64,000 nt of DNA from Nitrobacter sp. Nb-311A. GTDB lineage: Bacteria; Pseudomonadota; Alphaproteobacteria; Rhizobiales; Xanthobacteraceae. Under the pieces are notes generated by a model that did no database searches, had not been told where the DNA came from, and saw nothing but the letters and a program-made list of their open reading frames with translations. The position numbers and the translations under genes were made by a program. How positions within the stretch are numbered: position 1 is the first letter of the stretch; each line of letters begins with the position of its first letter. Location of the stretch: contig NZ_CH672417.1 of assembly GCF_000152905.1 (NCBI RefSeq), positions 39,827 through 103,826 on the forward strand, in the 5' to 3' direction. Below, piece by piece: positions 37,093 to 46,185 of this stretch.

Positions 37093-37969
37093 GATCGACC
37101 TTGGTTGAAACGCCCGGATTCGGGATCGCTTGCGTATCGAGCGTCCGCGAGCCGCGGGACCAGGCGGCGTAGACGATGACGAGACCGGCGATAACCATCG
37201 GTATCGATAATAGCATCCCCATGGTCAATCCGCCCCACAGAAATCCGAGCTGTGGATCCGGCTCGCGGAAGAATTCGGAGACGATCCGTGCCATTGCGTA
37301 GAGCGCGATGAAGCTGCCGAGAACCAGGCCCGGCCGCTTCAGCGCGCCGAGACGGATCATCAGCGCGAGGATCGTGAACAGTACCAGCCCCTCGAGCGTG
37401 GCCTCGTAGAGCTGGCTCGGATGGCGCGGCAACGGACCGCCGTTAGGAAAAACCATGGCCCAGGGCAGGCTTGGGTCGGCCGCACGCCCCCACAACTCGC
37501 TGTTGATGAAATTGGCGATACGGCCCAGAAACAGGCCGATCGGCCCGACCGCGGTGGCGACGTCACCAAGCGACAGGATCGGCAGGCCGTGTCGGCGGCA
37601 GAACAGGATGACCGCCGCGACACAGCCCATGAAGCCGCCATGAAACGACATGCCGCCGTTCCAGAGCTGAAAGATCTGGGCAGGGTGGTGAATGAAGAAA
37701 TCCGGATTGTAGAACAGCACATAGCCGACGCGGCCGCCGAGGATGATCCCGATCGTCACCCACAGGATGAAGTCGTCGAGCTGCACCACCGAGATCGGGG
37801 CCGGTCCGCCCCAGAGCGTCTCACTCCTGAGTAGCGCCCGCGCATAAAGCCAGCCGAGCAAGATACCGCCGATATAGGCCAGCGCATACCAGCGGATCGC
37901 GATCGGGCCAAGCGAAATGGCGACGGGATCGAATACGGGATAGGTGATGAGGAGAAACATCGGATTCAT
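37085..37969 (-). CDS. lgt: prolipoprotein diacylglyceryl transferase
   Basis: A 294-residue inner membrane enzyme that adds diacylglycerol to the lipobox cysteine of prolipoproteins. Seven hydrophobic helices are visible, together with the Lgt signature [14 protein letters not shown] and the conserved MSFHGGFMG with its essential His. The start ATG 37969 leads the pgeF-midA-lgt operon. A hairpin repeat occupies the leader upstream. Confidence 0.95.
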   Translation of the reverse strand: MNPMFLLITYPVFDPVAISLGPIAIRWYALAYIGGILLGWLYARALLRSETLWGGPAPISVVQLDDFILWVTIGIILGGRVGYVLFYNPDFFIHHPAQIFQLWNGGMSFHGGFMGCVAAVILFCRRHGLPILSLGDVATAVGPIGLFLGRIANFINSELWGRAADPSLPWAMVFPNGGPLPRHPSQLYEATLEGLVLFTILALMIRLGALKRPGLVLGSFIALYAMARIVSEFFREPDPQLGFLWGGLTMGMLLSIPMVIAGLVIVYAAWSRGSRTLDTQAIPNPGVSTKVDRD

Positions 37970-37975
37970 TCTATC

Positions 37976-38083
37976 TATAGCGTTTTTGAGCGAAGTGGAT
38001 ACCGGTTCGCATGAAGAAAACGCATCAGAACAACAATCTAAAGATTCGCGTCTGATTCAATCAGAAGCGAATCTTTAGGCATC
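37976..38083. repeat. hairpin repeat plus companion hairpin upstream of lgt
   Basis: A GCGTTTTT / GAAAACGC unit has inner arms GCGAA / TTCGC and the loop GTGGATACCGG (37980-38015). A perfect 12-base inverted repeat CTAAAGATTCGC / GCGAATCTTTAG follows at 38038-38049 and 38067-38078, and inside it TCTGAT/ATCAGA pair as well. It lies between the divergent lgt and ubiK genes, so it would be in the 5' leader of one or both. Confidence 0.9.
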
Positions 38084-38257
38084 ATCCCCGCGCTCGCCGC
38101 GGGCATCCACGTCTCGAACGGCCCCGTGACGATTGCAAGGGAAATCCGCCCCCAACAACGCTTGCGGAGGTTTGAGAAGCGGACTTGAACTGCCGTGCCG
38201 GGATCGCCATTCTCTATCGGTGACGTGGCGATCGTGCCGCCGGCCGGAGACACCAGG

Positions 38258-38515
38258 ATGACCCAGACCAGCAACCGGTTTTTTGACGAAATCGGACGGC
38301 TTATGAACGATACCGCCGGAGTGGCTCAGGGGCTCAAGCGTGAGGTCGACGCGGTGGTCCGCCATCAGGCAGAGAAAATCCTGCGCGATCTCGATATGGT
38401 CAAGCGCGAGGAATTCGAGGCGGTGAAGGAGATGGCGCGGCTTGCGCGCGAGGACAATGAGGCGCTGAAGGCACGCATCGCGGCGCTTGAGGCCAGGCTC
38501 GGCCAGGCCGGCTGA
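38258..38515 (+). CDS. ubiK: UbiK/BMFP family accessory factor
   Basis: 85 residues from ATG 38258 behind GGAGACACC. The layout is that of the DUF526 (YqiC) family: an amphipathic N-terminal region NRFFDEIGRLMNDTAGVAQG and a C-terminal coiled coil REEFEAVKEMARLAREDNEA ... LKARIAALEARLG. UbiK is an accessory factor of aerobic ubiquinone synthesis, and such proteins trimerise and bind membranes. The start avoids a longer frame from 38195 that lacks family residues. Confidence 0.82.
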   Translation: MTQTSNRFFDEIGRLMNDTAGVAQGLKREVDAVVRHQAEKILRDLDMVKREEFEAVKEMARLAREDNEALKARIAALEARLGQAG

Positions 38516-38536
38516 GCGGATCGCGTTCAGTCGCAA

Positions 38537-38689
38537 TCAGCGAGGAGCGATGCGCGCGACTGCAACATTGTCCAGCGAATATATGCCGTCTGCGTAGCGC
38601 TTCACCACGATCCAGGTTGCCAGCGCCACGGCCAGCGTCACGCTCGCGAACAGCAAGCCGACGATCTTCAATCCGGTGCGATCCGTCAT
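38537..38689 (-). CDS. 50-residue single-pass membrane protein
   Basis: ATG 38689 follows a strong ribosome site (GGGGGAAC). The product has one hydrophobic helix, LKIVGLLFASVTLAVALATW, with a short basic segment IVVKRYADG after it and a small polar tail. It is probably an inner membrane microprotein. The frame extends upstream to 38944 through a repeat, which is not coding. There is no family assignment. Confidence 0.6.
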   Translation of the reverse strand: MTDRTGLKIVGLLFASVTLAVALATWIVVKRYADGIYSLDNVAVARIAPR

Positions 38690-38707
38690 AGCGTTCCCCC
38701 TGCCCCA

Positions 38708-38840
38708 TCGAGCGTTTTCGAGCGAAGCACACCCTCGGGCTTGACCCGGGATGGCCTGCCTGTTTGCGTAACAAAAACGCGTCAGATCAAGATCGTGGAG
38801 CCCGCTTCCGACCCCCATCGGAAGCGACAAGACTCCAAGC
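38708..38840. repeat. hairpin repeat with inserted internal hairpin
   Basis: GAGCGTTTTCGAGCGAAGCA is followed by an inserted CCCTCGGGCTTGACCCGGGA hairpin and closes with TTTGCGTAACAAAAACGCGT at about 38764-38785. A companion GCTTCCGACCCCCATCGGAAGC stem lies at 38802-38823. It is the same class of insertion as the copies at 11016, 46055 and 62335. Confidence 0.82.
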
Positions 38841-38940
38841 GACTCGACAAGAGCCTCTGAGGGTTCACAATTTCTTAAGGCTGGCCGTTTCTCGAATAAA
38901 ATCCTGCCGGACCAGGTCGATCTTGCAACAGTGCAGCACC

Positions 38941-39137
38941 TCAATCCTGCGGATGCCGGCGCGGCACGAAGACCGAGCCCAAGATAAAAAACAGTTCACC
39001 GCGCTGGTTCGTGCCGGGCCGGTGTTACGCACCTGCATAACGCCCCATTCCGAACGACTACGCGACACACGCGCCACATGCCGCGGCCCGAAAGTCCCGA
39101 AATGACCAAGGGGAAAATCTTCAAAAGTCAGGGTCAT
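38941..39137 (-). pseudogene. remnant of a MaoC-family dehydratase gene (internal deletion)
   Basis: From ATG 39137 the minus strand reads MTLTFEDFPLGHFGTFGPRH and V, the typical N-terminus of a MaoC-like (R)-hydratase. Family similarity then stops at about 39075. Further on, in another frame, 38941-39009 reads NQRGELFFILGSVFVPRRHP and ends QD-stop, the typical MaoC C-terminus. The middle of roughly 90 residues, including the hydratase catalytic region, is missing, and the frames do not join. This is a gene reduced to its two ends. Confidence 0.65.
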
Positions 39138-39286
39138 GGCGCGACCTGCTGAAGGACGCCCGATTGTGGCCGCTATTTGCGGCAATCTCAACCCGCACGC
39201 GTGCTGCGGCGCGAACTTGCCGGGAGCGGCCCTTGGGGTAAGTGCCGCCCGGCCTATGACCCGCGACGCGCGAGGGGGAACGGCAG

Positions 39287-39583
39287 ATGTTTGAAATCCG
39301 GGATCTGTTTCAGTGGGATCGTTTCATCACACCCACGATCATCAAGGTATTTTATTGGCTGGTCATTGTCCTGATCGTGCTGTCCGGATTGTCCGGCATC
39401 TTCGCGGGACTGGCCTCAATGGCCGTCAGTCCCTTTAGTGGCTTCATTACAATTCTTCTGAACGTCGCCGGCGTCCTCGTTGGCATCGTGTTTTCGCGGA
39501 TTGCAGCCGAATCCATCTTGATCGTGTTTCGTATCAACGAGCATCTCGGTGCTATTCGCGATCAAGGTTCGACGCGGCCGTAG
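39287..39583 (+). CDS. DUF4282 membrane protein
   Basis: 98 residues with two membrane helices (VFYWLVIVLIVLSGLSGIFA and FITILLNVAGVLVGIVFSRI). The conserved framing WDRFITPTIIKVFYWL at the start and ESILIVFRINEHL at the end is that of DUF4282 proteins, whose function is unknown. The ATG follows GGGGGAACGGCAG. It is divergent from the maoC remnant. Confidence 0.85.
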   Translation: MFEIRDLFQWDRFITPTIIKVFYWLVIVLIVLSGLSGIFAGLASMAVSPFSGFITILLNVAGVLVGIVFSRIAAESILIVFRINEHLGAIRDQGSTRP

Positions 39584-39599
39584 CTCACATCCTTAACTT

Positions 39600-39678
39600 T
39601 TGATCGAGCATGATCTTATCCGAAAACCGGTTCCCACTTTACGCTGGCGCGGCCCTTCGGGTCGGGATCATGCTCTAG
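39600..39678. repeat. hairpin repeat, GAGCATGATC type with inserted hairpin, reverse orientation
   Basis: Outer arms GAGCATGATC and GATCATGCTC are present. The inner region reads CCGAAAACCGGTTCCCACTT, followed by the inserted stem GCGCGGCCCTTCGGGTCGGG. It lies between the convergent DUF4282 gene and ychF and abuts the ychF stop, so it probably lies in the 3' ends of both transcripts. Confidence 0.88.
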
Positions 39679-40772
39679 GTATTGAACCGGAAATGCATGA
39701 CGTCGCCATCGGCGACGACATATTCTTTTCCCTCCAGCCGTAGCTTGCCGACATCGCGCGCGCCGGCTTCGCCCCCGAGCGCCGCATAGTCGGCGTAAGC
39801 GATGGTTTCGGCGCGAATGAAACCCTTCTCGAAGTCGGTGTGAATGACACCTGCCGCGGCGGGCGCCTTGGTGCCGCGGGTAATGGTCCAGGCGCGCGCT
39901 TCCTTCGGCCCGACCGTGAAATAGGTGATGAGATCAAGCAGCCGGTAGCCGGCGCGGATCAGCCGGTCGAGCCCCGCTTCTTCCAGCCCCAGCGTCTCCA
40001 GGAAATCGGCGCGCTCGTCGCGGGACAGCGTCGCGATCTCGGATTCGATCTTCGCGGAAATCACCACCGCGATCGCGCCTTCCTTCGCCGCATGGTCGAA
40101 CACGGCCTGCGAGAAGGCGTTGCCGCTCGCCGCCGAGCCCTCCTCCACGTTGCAAACGTAGAGCACCGGCTTTGAGGTCAGCAGACCAAGCATGCGGAAG
40201 CTGCGCTCTTCTTCAGGCTTGCGCTCCATGCCGCGCGTCGGCTCGCCGTCGCGCAACAGCTTGAGCGCGCGCTCAACCAGGTCGAGCTGCTCCTTGGCCT
40301 CCTTGTCGTTACCTTTCGCCTTCTTCGAGAGATTGTCGACGCGCTTCTCGAGACTCTCGAGATCAGCCAGCATCAGTTCGGTCTCGATGGTCTCGATGTC
40401 CGCAAGCGGCGCGATCTTACCCTCGACATGAGTGATGTCGGAATCCTCGAAACAGCGAACCACATGCGCGACCGCATCGACCTCGCGGATATTGGCGAGG
40501 AACTGGTTGCCGAGCCCTTCCCCCTTGGATGCACCGCGCACCAGACCCGCGATGTCCACGAACGTCAGTTGCGTCGGAATGATCTGCGCCGATTTGGCGA
40601 TCTCAGCGAGCCTGCCGAGGCGCGGATCCGGCACCGCAACAGCGCCGACATTGGGCTCGATGGTGCAGAACGGATAGTTGGCCGCCTGCGCCGCCGCAGT
40701 CTCCGTCAGCGCATTGAAGAGCGTCGACTTGCCGACATTGGGCAACCCAACGATACCGCATTTGAAACCCAT
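39675..40772 (-). CDS. ychF: redox-regulated ATPase YchF (Obg-like)
   Basis: A 365-residue P-loop protein of the OLA1/YchF family. It binds ATP rather than GTP, associates with ribosomes and is linked to oxidative stress control. The motifs are GLPNVGKST (G1), [19 protein letters not shown] (G3), [12 protein letters not shown] in place of the NKxD motif, and the C-terminal TGS-like domain starting [19 protein letters not shown]. The length is normal. pth and rplY lie upstream on the same strand. Confidence 0.96.
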   Translation of the reverse strand: MGFKCGIVGLPNVGKSTLFNALTETAAAQAANYPFCTIEPNVGAVAVPDPRLGRLAEIAKSAQIIPTQLTFVDIAGLVRGASKGEGLGNQFLANIREVDAVAHVVRCFEDSDITHVEGKIAPLADIETIETELMLADLESLEKRVDNLSKKAKGNDKEAKEQLDLVERALKLLRDGEPTRGMERKPEEERSFRMLGLLTSKPVLYVCNVEEGSAASGNAFSQAVFDHAAKEGAIAVVISAKIESEIATLSRDERADFLETLGLEEAGLDRLIRAGYRLLDLITYFTVGPKEARAWTITRGTKAPAAAGVIHTDFEKGFIRAETIAYADYAALGGEAGARDVGKLRLEGKEYVVADGDVMHFRFNT

Positions 40773-40849
40773 GATTCATTTTCCGATGATTGGCGCAAAC
40801 AGCGCCGCTGGACTGGATCGCCGAATCAAGTCCGGCAATGACGGCGCGT

Positions 40850-41464
40850 TTACTTGCAGGCGTTGTCGTCTTTGCTGTCCTTCTCGACGAATCCCTTCGC
40901 CTGCATCGCAAGATGCACCTTGTTCTGAAATGTCGAATCCCTGGCGGCAACGAGCAGCGCCGCGTTTTCCGCAACGACATCCACCAACGCATCGACCCAG
41001 GGGCGCTCGCCTTTGGCGAAGTCGTTCAGCACGTGCGCATGCACCAAGTCCTTGACGCCGGGGTGACCGACGCCCAGCCGGACGCGGCGGTAGCCGTTGC
41101 CAATATGCGCCGAGATCGATCGCAGGCCGTTGTGTCCGGCAATGCCGCCGCCGACCTTGACGCGAACCTTGGCGGATGGGAGTTCGATCTCGTCGTGAAA
41201 CACCACGACATCACCTTCCGTCAGCTTGAAGAACCGCACGGCGTCCTGAACCGCGTTGCCGGAATTGTTCATGTAGGTCGCCGGCTTGAGCAGGATGACC
41301 CGCTCCCGGTCGAGCGTGCCTTCGGAAGCCTCGCCCTGAAAGCGACGGCGCCACGGTGCGAAACCGTGACGCCGCGCAATCTCGTCCACGACCATGAACC
41401 CGATGTTGTGTCGGTTCCCCTGATACTTCGTGCCGGGATTTCCCAGTCCGACGAACAGGCGCAT
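40850..41464 (-). CDS. pth: peptidyl-tRNA hydrolase
   Basis: 204 residues. It hydrolyses the ester bond of peptidyl-tRNAs that drop off ribosomes. Conserved segments are [20 protein letters not shown] with the catalytic His19, [22 protein letters not shown] with the catalytic Asp, [13 protein letters not shown] and [10 protein letters not shown]. It sits 15 bases after rplY, a pairing common in many bacteria. Confidence 0.96.
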   Translation of the reverse strand: MRLFVGLGNPGTKYQGNRHNIGFMVVDEIARRHGFAPWRRRFQGEASEGTLDRERVILLKPATYMNNSGNAVQDAVRFFKLTEGDVVVFHDEIELPSAKVRVKVGGGIAGHNGLRSISAHIGNGYRRVRLGVGHPGVKDLVHAHVLNDFAKGERPWVDALVDVVAENAALLVAARDSTFQNKVHLAMQAKGFVEKDSKDDNACK

Positions 41465-41479
41465 GATGTCGGTTGTCGC

Positions 41480-42181
41480 TTACTTCTTCTTGTCGCCGCC
41501 TGCGGGCGCCTTCGCGCCGCCGGCTGCGCCCGCAGCAGCTGCGGGAGTTGCACCGGCAGCCGGAGCCGCGGTGCCGGCCGCGGCGGCAGCAGCGGCTGCC
41601 TTGAGTTCTTCCGCGTAGCCTGACGGCGGCACGATGGTCACCAACGTGACGTCCTCTCGGGCCAGCGTTTTCACGCCAGGCGGCAACTCAACGTCGGACA
41701 GATGGAGCGAGTGGTTGATTTCGAGTGCGCCGACATCGGCCTCGATGAATTGCGGGATGTTTTCAGCCGCGCACTCGATATCGATGGCATGGGTCACGAG
41801 GTTGACGGTGCCGCCTCGCTTCACGCCGGGCGCGACATCCGCCTTCAGCAGGCGAAGCGGAACGCTGACGCGAATGGCGGCGCCTTCGCCGAGCCGCATG
41901 AAGTCCACATGGATCGGAAAGTCCTTAACCGGATCGAGATGGAAGTCGCGCGGAATCACGCGGTGCTTCTTGCCATCCAGGTTGATGTCGAAGATCGTGG
42001 TCAGGAAACGGCCTGCCAGAATGCGCTGACGCAGTTCGGCTCCTTCAACCGAGATCGGCTGCGGAGGTTGCTTGTTTCCGTAGATCACAGCCGGCACTCG
42101 GCCTGCGCGACGCTCGGCCCGGGCGGCCCCCTTGCCGCTCTTCGGACGCGCGGTCGCCTTCAATTCCCTGACGGTCGCCAT
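41480..42181 (-). CDS. rplY: ribosomal protein L25 (CTC/TL5 form)
   Basis: 233 residues from ATG 42181 behind AAGGA. The N-terminal 5S rRNA-binding L25 domain (RELKATARPKSGKGAARAER, RRAGRVPAVIYG) is followed by the TL5 C-terminal beta domain (VPLRLLKADVAPGVKRGGTV). A low-complexity Ala/Gly/Pro tail ends in GGDKKK. It is the longer CTC-type protein rather than the short E. coli form. A hairpin with T-runs lies in its leader (42200-42227). It is probably co-transcribed with pth. Confidence 0.94.
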   Translation of the reverse strand: MATVRELKATARPKSGKGAARAERRAGRVPAVIYGNKQPPQPISVEGAELRQRILAGRFLTTIFDINLDGKKHRVIPRDFHLDPVKDFPIHVDFMRLGEGAAIRVSVPLRLLKADVAPGVKRGGTVNLVTHAIDIECAAENIPQFIEADVGALEINHSLHLSDVELPPGVKTLAREDVTLVTIVPPSGYAEELKAAAAAAAAGTAAPAAGATPAAAAGAAGGAKAPAGGDKKK

Positions 42182-42199
42182 CGATTTATCCTTGTTTTT

Positions 42200-42227
42200 C
42201 AAAAAGTTAAAGGCCGCAATCGCGGCC
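42200..42227 (-). terminator. terminator-like hairpin in the rplY leader (possible attenuator)
   Basis: Read on the minus strand, GGCCGC-GATT-GCGGCC (42227-42212) is followed by TTTAACTTTTT (42211-42201), 19 bases before the rplY start codon. No minus-strand gene lies directly upstream, so this is not an obvious gene-end terminator. It could be an attenuator responding to free L25 or to transcription-translation state. This is an inference from shape and position. Confidence 0.5.
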
Positions 42228-42876
42228 CGTTACACGTCACCGGCAAGCCTCCAGGGGTGCGGGGGCCGTGAGACGTGGCGGCGTTCTAACTGCAAACGCC
42301 CGAAATAACAAGGAATCGGGACGGATTTTTCCGACTCTCCGGCGGTCGCGTAAGTCGCTTTTATAGCGTGGAGAATGGGAAGGCGGATCCGCTCGGGATC
42401 GCGCGCAAGGAGACGCTTCGGTCAAACTCATGCGCCGTGAAAAAAGAGACTGCTTGCACAAGAATCAAACATCGAAAGTTTTCGAAACTGATGCGGCGTT
42501 GCCGTGGGGCAGACACACCATCGCGTGGCCAACGAGCCCGGACATCATCCACGCCGGAATCTTTGAATACCGGACTCGCAGCAAGCGAGTCTTAACCGCA
42601 AGACTCGTACAACGCGCGTCCGACTCCGTTTTGTTCACGGCGCAAGCCGTCTTCCCGTTTCGATCAGTTGTGGACGACGCGCGCTTTGCCTGTGGACGGA
42701 CTCCGGGCGGCGTTGCGCCGATTCCGCAAATCACATCACTTGATCCACGCAAGACAACATCTTCATTCGATCAGCACGGGTGATGGATCGTCTGAAAGAT
42801 CGATGTCCGCCGCGTACCAGCACCGGCCGTTCTATGCGTGCGTATCAACACAAGAAAAAGCAAGGATCGGGACGGC
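42228..42876. other. 649-base intergenic region
   Basis: Lies between the divergent rplY and the ybjN-like gene. It holds the promoter region of both. Several short frames occur, but none has a ribosome site, signal peptide or recognisable domain. No hairpin-family repeat, tRNA or other RNA was recognised. The stretch from 42360 to 42660 is somewhat less GC-rich than genes nearby. Confidence 0.5.
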
Positions 42877-43377
42877 ATGTCGCTGCTCGAAGGCGTTATC
42901 GATTCCAAGAACAATCCGCTGGCGGTGGTCGAGGACATCGCCGCCACCAACGATTGGGCGTTCGAGCGTTCCGGCGAAGACGAAATCACAATCGTCTCGA
43001 AGGGCAACTGGACCGATTATCAGCTCACCTTCACCTGGATGGGCGAAATCGATGCGCTGCATCTCGCCTGCGCCTTCGACATGAAGATTCCGACCGCCCG
43101 GCGCAATGAGGCCCAGCGTGCGATCGCTGCGATTAACGAGCAATTGTGGGTCGGCCATTTCGATATATGGATCCAGACCGGGACGATCATGTACCGCCAT
43201 GCGCTTGTCCTTCCCGACGGGCTGATTGCCTCGAACGCGCAGTGCGAGACCATGATGGCCGGGGCGATCCACGCCTGCGAGCGCTACTACCCGGCGCTGC
43301 AATTCGTGATCTGGGCTGGAAAGTCGGCAACGGAAGCGATGACCGCCGCGATGTTCGACACCGAGGGCGAGGCGTAA
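42877..43377 (+). CDS. YbjN domain-containing protein
   Basis: 166 residues from ATG 42877. The sequence NPLAVVEDIAATNDWAFERS, EITIVSKGNWTDYQLTFTWM and the long helical part RRNEAQRAIAAINEQLWVGH follow the YbjN pattern (TY3-type secretion chaperone-like fold). YbjN proteins affect stress tolerance and motility in E. coli, with unknown mechanism. In alphaproteobacteria this version commonly precedes proC, as here. Confidence 0.85.
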   Translation: MSLLEGVIDSKNNPLAVVEDIAATNDWAFERSGEDEITIVSKGNWTDYQLTFTWMGEIDALHLACAFDMKIPTARRNEAQRAIAAINEQLWVGHFDIWIQTGTIMYRHALVLPDGLIASNAQCETMMAGAIHACERYYPALQFVIWAGKSATEAMTAAMFDTEGEA

Positions 43378-43560
43378 TAGCCAGGCTTGACCTGGTTGTT
43401 CATCCCCTTGCAATTCGTTCAATGAAATGATGGATCGCCGGATCGTCCGCACTTGAGCGCGCCTCACGGGGTTCGAAGACGTGGATGGCTCGAATCAAGA
43501 CGGCCATGACGCTGATATCAGTGATAGTGTGGTGTCTATTCGCCGAGCCCGGAATCTTTC

Positions 43561-44391
43561 ATGGTTGAATCACAAACCTCCCTCGCAGACATCTCGGGCA
43601 CCGTCGTTCTCGCCGGCGCCGGGAAGATGGGCGGCGCGCTTCTCACGGGATGGCTCGCGCGCGGACTGGATCCGAAGCGCGTCGTCGTGATCGAGCCCTA
43701 CCCGTCCGACGACATCCGAACGCTCTCCGGCCATGATATCCGGCTGAACCCCGCAGCAGAGGACATCGGCGACGCCGCGGCGCTCGTGCTCGCGGTCAAG
43801 CCGCAGACCTTCGGCGATGCCGCTCCGGCGTTGCGGCCGCTGATCGGGCGCTCGACCCTGGTGGTGTCGATCATGGCGGGCACGACGATCGCCATGCTCG
43901 ATAAGCTCTGCGGCGGCAGCATCGTCCGCGCGATGCCCAATACGCCGGCCGCGATCGGACGCGGCATCACGGTCGCGGTCGCCGCGACGGGCGTGAACGA
44001 AAAACAGCGCGCCATGGCCGACGCGCTGCTGCGCGCGACCGGAGCGGTGGAATGGATCGATGACGAAACGCTGATGGACGCTGTCACGGCCGTCTCGGGA
44101 TCCGGCCCCGCCTACGTCTTCCTGCTCGCCGAGGAGCTGGCGCGCGCCGGCGTCAGCGCGGGCCTGCCTGCCGGTCTCGCTGCAAAGCTGGCTCGGGAGA
44201 CCGTGGCCGGGTCAGGCGAATTGCTGCATCGATCCGATCTCGACGCCGCAACGCTGCGCCGGAACGTCACGTCGCCCGGCGGCACCACCGCCGCAGCGCT
44301 CGACGTATTGATGGGCGAGCAGGGCATGAAAGACTTGATGACGCGGGCGGTCGCCGCCGCGACGAGGCGATCGCAGGAACTGGCGAACTAA
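43561..44391 (+). CDS. proC: pyrroline-5-carboxylate reductase
   Basis: 276 residues. It reduces 1-pyrroline-5-carboxylate to proline with NADPH in the last step of proline synthesis. The N-terminal Rossmann motif is VVLAGAGKMGGALLTGWL. The C-terminal family signature is VTAVSGSGPAYVFLLAEELA, with RRNVTSPGGTTAAAL further on. It is 183 bases after the ybjN-like gene and upstream of an ALDH7 gene. Confidence 0.95.
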   Translation: MVESQTSLADISGTVVLAGAGKMGGALLTGWLARGLDPKRVVVIEPYPSDDIRTLSGHDIRLNPAAEDIGDAAALVLAVKPQTFGDAAPALRPLIGRSTLVVSIMAGTTIAMLDKLCGGSIVRAMPNTPAAIGRGITVAVAATGVNEKQRAMADALLRATGAVEWIDDETLMDAVTAVSGSGPAYVFLLAEELARAGVSAGLPAGLAAKLARETVAGSGELLHRSDLDAATLRRNVTSPGGTTAAALDVLMGEQGMKDLMTRAVAAATRRSQELAN

Positions 44392-44547
44392 CTCTTCGAA
44401 GCGCGCGCAACGGCTAAAGTGCCCCCGGCGATCCGAGAAATTCCACAATCGCTTGGCGCGCAGGTTGCCGGAACGCTCATCCGGCTTGAAGAATTGTCGT
44501 GACTTGCCGCAACATGGGCCGCCAGACCCGTTTGGGAGAAAGCTCAC

Positions 44548-46056
44548 ATGCTCGCCAACGAGGTTACCTCCCTGCTCGATCATCTCGGAGTTTCAGCCGA
44601 TCGTCGGACCGGCGCACGCGCCGTGCGCTCGCCTCTGACCGGCAAGACCATCGGGCACGTTCAGGATGCAAGCCAGCAGGATGCGGCCGAGACCATCGCG
44701 CTGGCCGAAGCGGCGTTCCGGCGATGGCGCGAGGTGCCTCCGCCGCGGCGCGGCGAACTGGTTCGCCTGCTCGGTCATGAACTGCGCGCTGCCCGGGATG
44801 CGCTGGGCCGCCTGGTCACCATCGAAGCCGGAAAGATCGTTTCGGAAGGCCGTGGCGAGGTGCAGGAGATGATCGACATCTGCGACTTCGCGGTCGGGCT
44901 GTCGCGACAGCTTTACGGCCTTACCATTGCCAGCGAGCGGCCCCATCACCGCATGATGGAGCAATGGCATCCGCTCGGCCCGGCCGGCGTCATCACCTCG
45001 TTCAATTTCCCCGTCGCGGTATGGTCGTGGAATGCGGCGCTGGCGCTGGTCTGCGGCAATCCGGTGATCTGGAAGCCCTCGGAAAAAACGCCACTGACAG
45101 CGCTGGCGGTGCAGACGTTGTTCGAACGCGCCGCCGTCAGGGCGGGCAACATCCCGCACGGCCTATGCACCGTACTGCTCGGCGGGCGCGATGTCGGCGA
45201 AGTCCTGGTCAACGACCCGCGGGTGCCGCTGGTTTCCGCGACCGGATCGACAGCGATGGGCCGCGAGGTCGGAACGCAACTTGCGCGGCGGTTCGGGCGA
45301 AGCATCCTCGAACTCGGCGGTAACAATGGCTCGATCGTCTGCCCCTCGGCAAACCTCGATCTGGCGCTACGGGCCATCGCCTTCGCCGCCATCGGCACCG
45401 CCGGCCAGCGTTGCACCACGCTGCGGCGGTTGTTCGTTCATGACAGCATCCACGACGAGTTCATGGCGAGGCTGAAGCGCGTCTACGCCTCGGTGCGGAT
45501 CGGCGACCCGCTTAAGAGCGACGAAGTGCTGGTCGGTCCGCTGATCGACGCAGCCGCATTCGAGAACATGCAGCGCGCGCTCAAGGAAGCGAGGGCGCAC
45601 GGCGCGCAAGTCCACGGCGGCGAGCGTGTCGATGAGAAACAGTTTCCCGATGCATATTATGTCCGGCCGGCGCTGGTGGAAATGCCAGCGCAGACCGGGC
45701 CGGTGCTGGTCGAGACCTTCGCGCCGATTCTGTATGTCATGAAGTATACCGACCTCGATGCCGCGATCGAGCAGCACAACGCGGTCGCTCACGGTCTGTC
45801 ATCCTCGATCTTCTCGACCGATATGCGTGAGGTGGAGACGTTCCTTTCAGTGGCTGGCTCCGATTGCGGCATCGTCAATGCGAACATCGGCCCTTCCGGC
45901 GCCGAAATCGGCGGCGCGTTCGGCGGCGAAAAGGAAACGGGCGGCGGCCGCGAAGCCGGCTCCGACGCCTGGAAAGCCTATATGCGCCGCGTCACCAGCA
46001 CCGTAAACTACGGCGACGATCTTCCGCTCGCCCAAGGAGTCCGCTTCGACATATAG
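44548..46056 (+). CDS. aldehyde dehydrogenase family 7 (probable piperideine-6-carboxylate / aminoadipate semialdehyde dehydrogenase)
   Basis: A 502-residue NAD-dependent aldehyde dehydrogenase. The general base is Glu255 in ILELGGNNG and the nucleophile is Cys289 in GQRCTTLRR. ELGGNNG and the C-terminal GGEKETGGGREAGSDAWKAY stretch distinguish ALDH7 (antiquitin) proteins, which oxidise alpha-aminoadipate semialdehyde in lysine breakdown. The start follows GGGAGAAAGCTCAC. Placement between proC and rocD suggests a shared role in ornithine, proline and lysine intermediates. Confidence 0.9.
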   Translation: MLANEVTSLLDHLGVSADRRTGARAVRSPLTGKTIGHVQDASQQDAAETIALAEAAFRRWREVPPPRRGELVRLLGHELRAARDALGRLVTIEAGKIVSEGRGEVQEMIDICDFAVGLSRQLYGLTIASERPHHRMMEQWHPLGPAGVITSFNFPVAVWSWNAALALVCGNPVIWKPSEKTPLTALAVQTLFERAAVRAGNIPHGLCTVLLGGRDVGEVLVNDPRVPLVSATGSTAMGREVGTQLARRFGRSILELGGNNGSIVCPSANLDLALRAIAFAAIGTAGQRCTTLRRLFVHDSIHDEFMARLKRVYASVRIGDPLKSDEVLVGPLIDAAAFENMQRALKEARAHGAQVHGGERVDEKQFPDAYYVRPALVEMPAQTGPVLVETFAPILYVMKYTDLDAAIEQHNAVAHGLSSSIFSTDMREVETFLSVAGSDCGIVNANIGPSGAEIGGAFGGEKETGGGREAGSDAWKAYMRRVTSTVNYGDDLPLAQGVRFDI

Positions 46057-46180
46057 CGTTTTCGAGCGAAACATGTCCTCGGCCTTGACCCGAGGACGGA
46101 TGACCTGTTCGCGTAAAGAAACGCGTCAAATAAAAATCTGAGAGTCTCCTTTCTGATTCCATCAGAAGCTGGATTAAGAC
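46054..46180. repeat. hairpin repeat with inserted hairpin, convergent position
   Basis: TAGCGTTTTCGAGCGAAACA overlaps the stop of the ALDH7 gene. An inserted GTCCTCGG...CCCGAGGAC hairpin and the closing TTCGCGTAAAGAAACGCGTC follow. A companion TTCTGATTCCATCAGAAGC stem lies at 46160-46178. It is located between the convergent ALDH7 and rocD genes. Confidence 0.85.
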
Positions 46181-46185
46181 AGAAC

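Noticed and set aside
35959..37179. 406-residue plus-strand frame
   Set aside because: Antisense to the midA-type methyltransferase gene, which is well supported and overlaps its neighbours in operon fashion.
42228..42876. Possible small gene at 42430-42783
   Set aside because: No ribosome site and no protein-like pattern; several frames are open at once in this composition.
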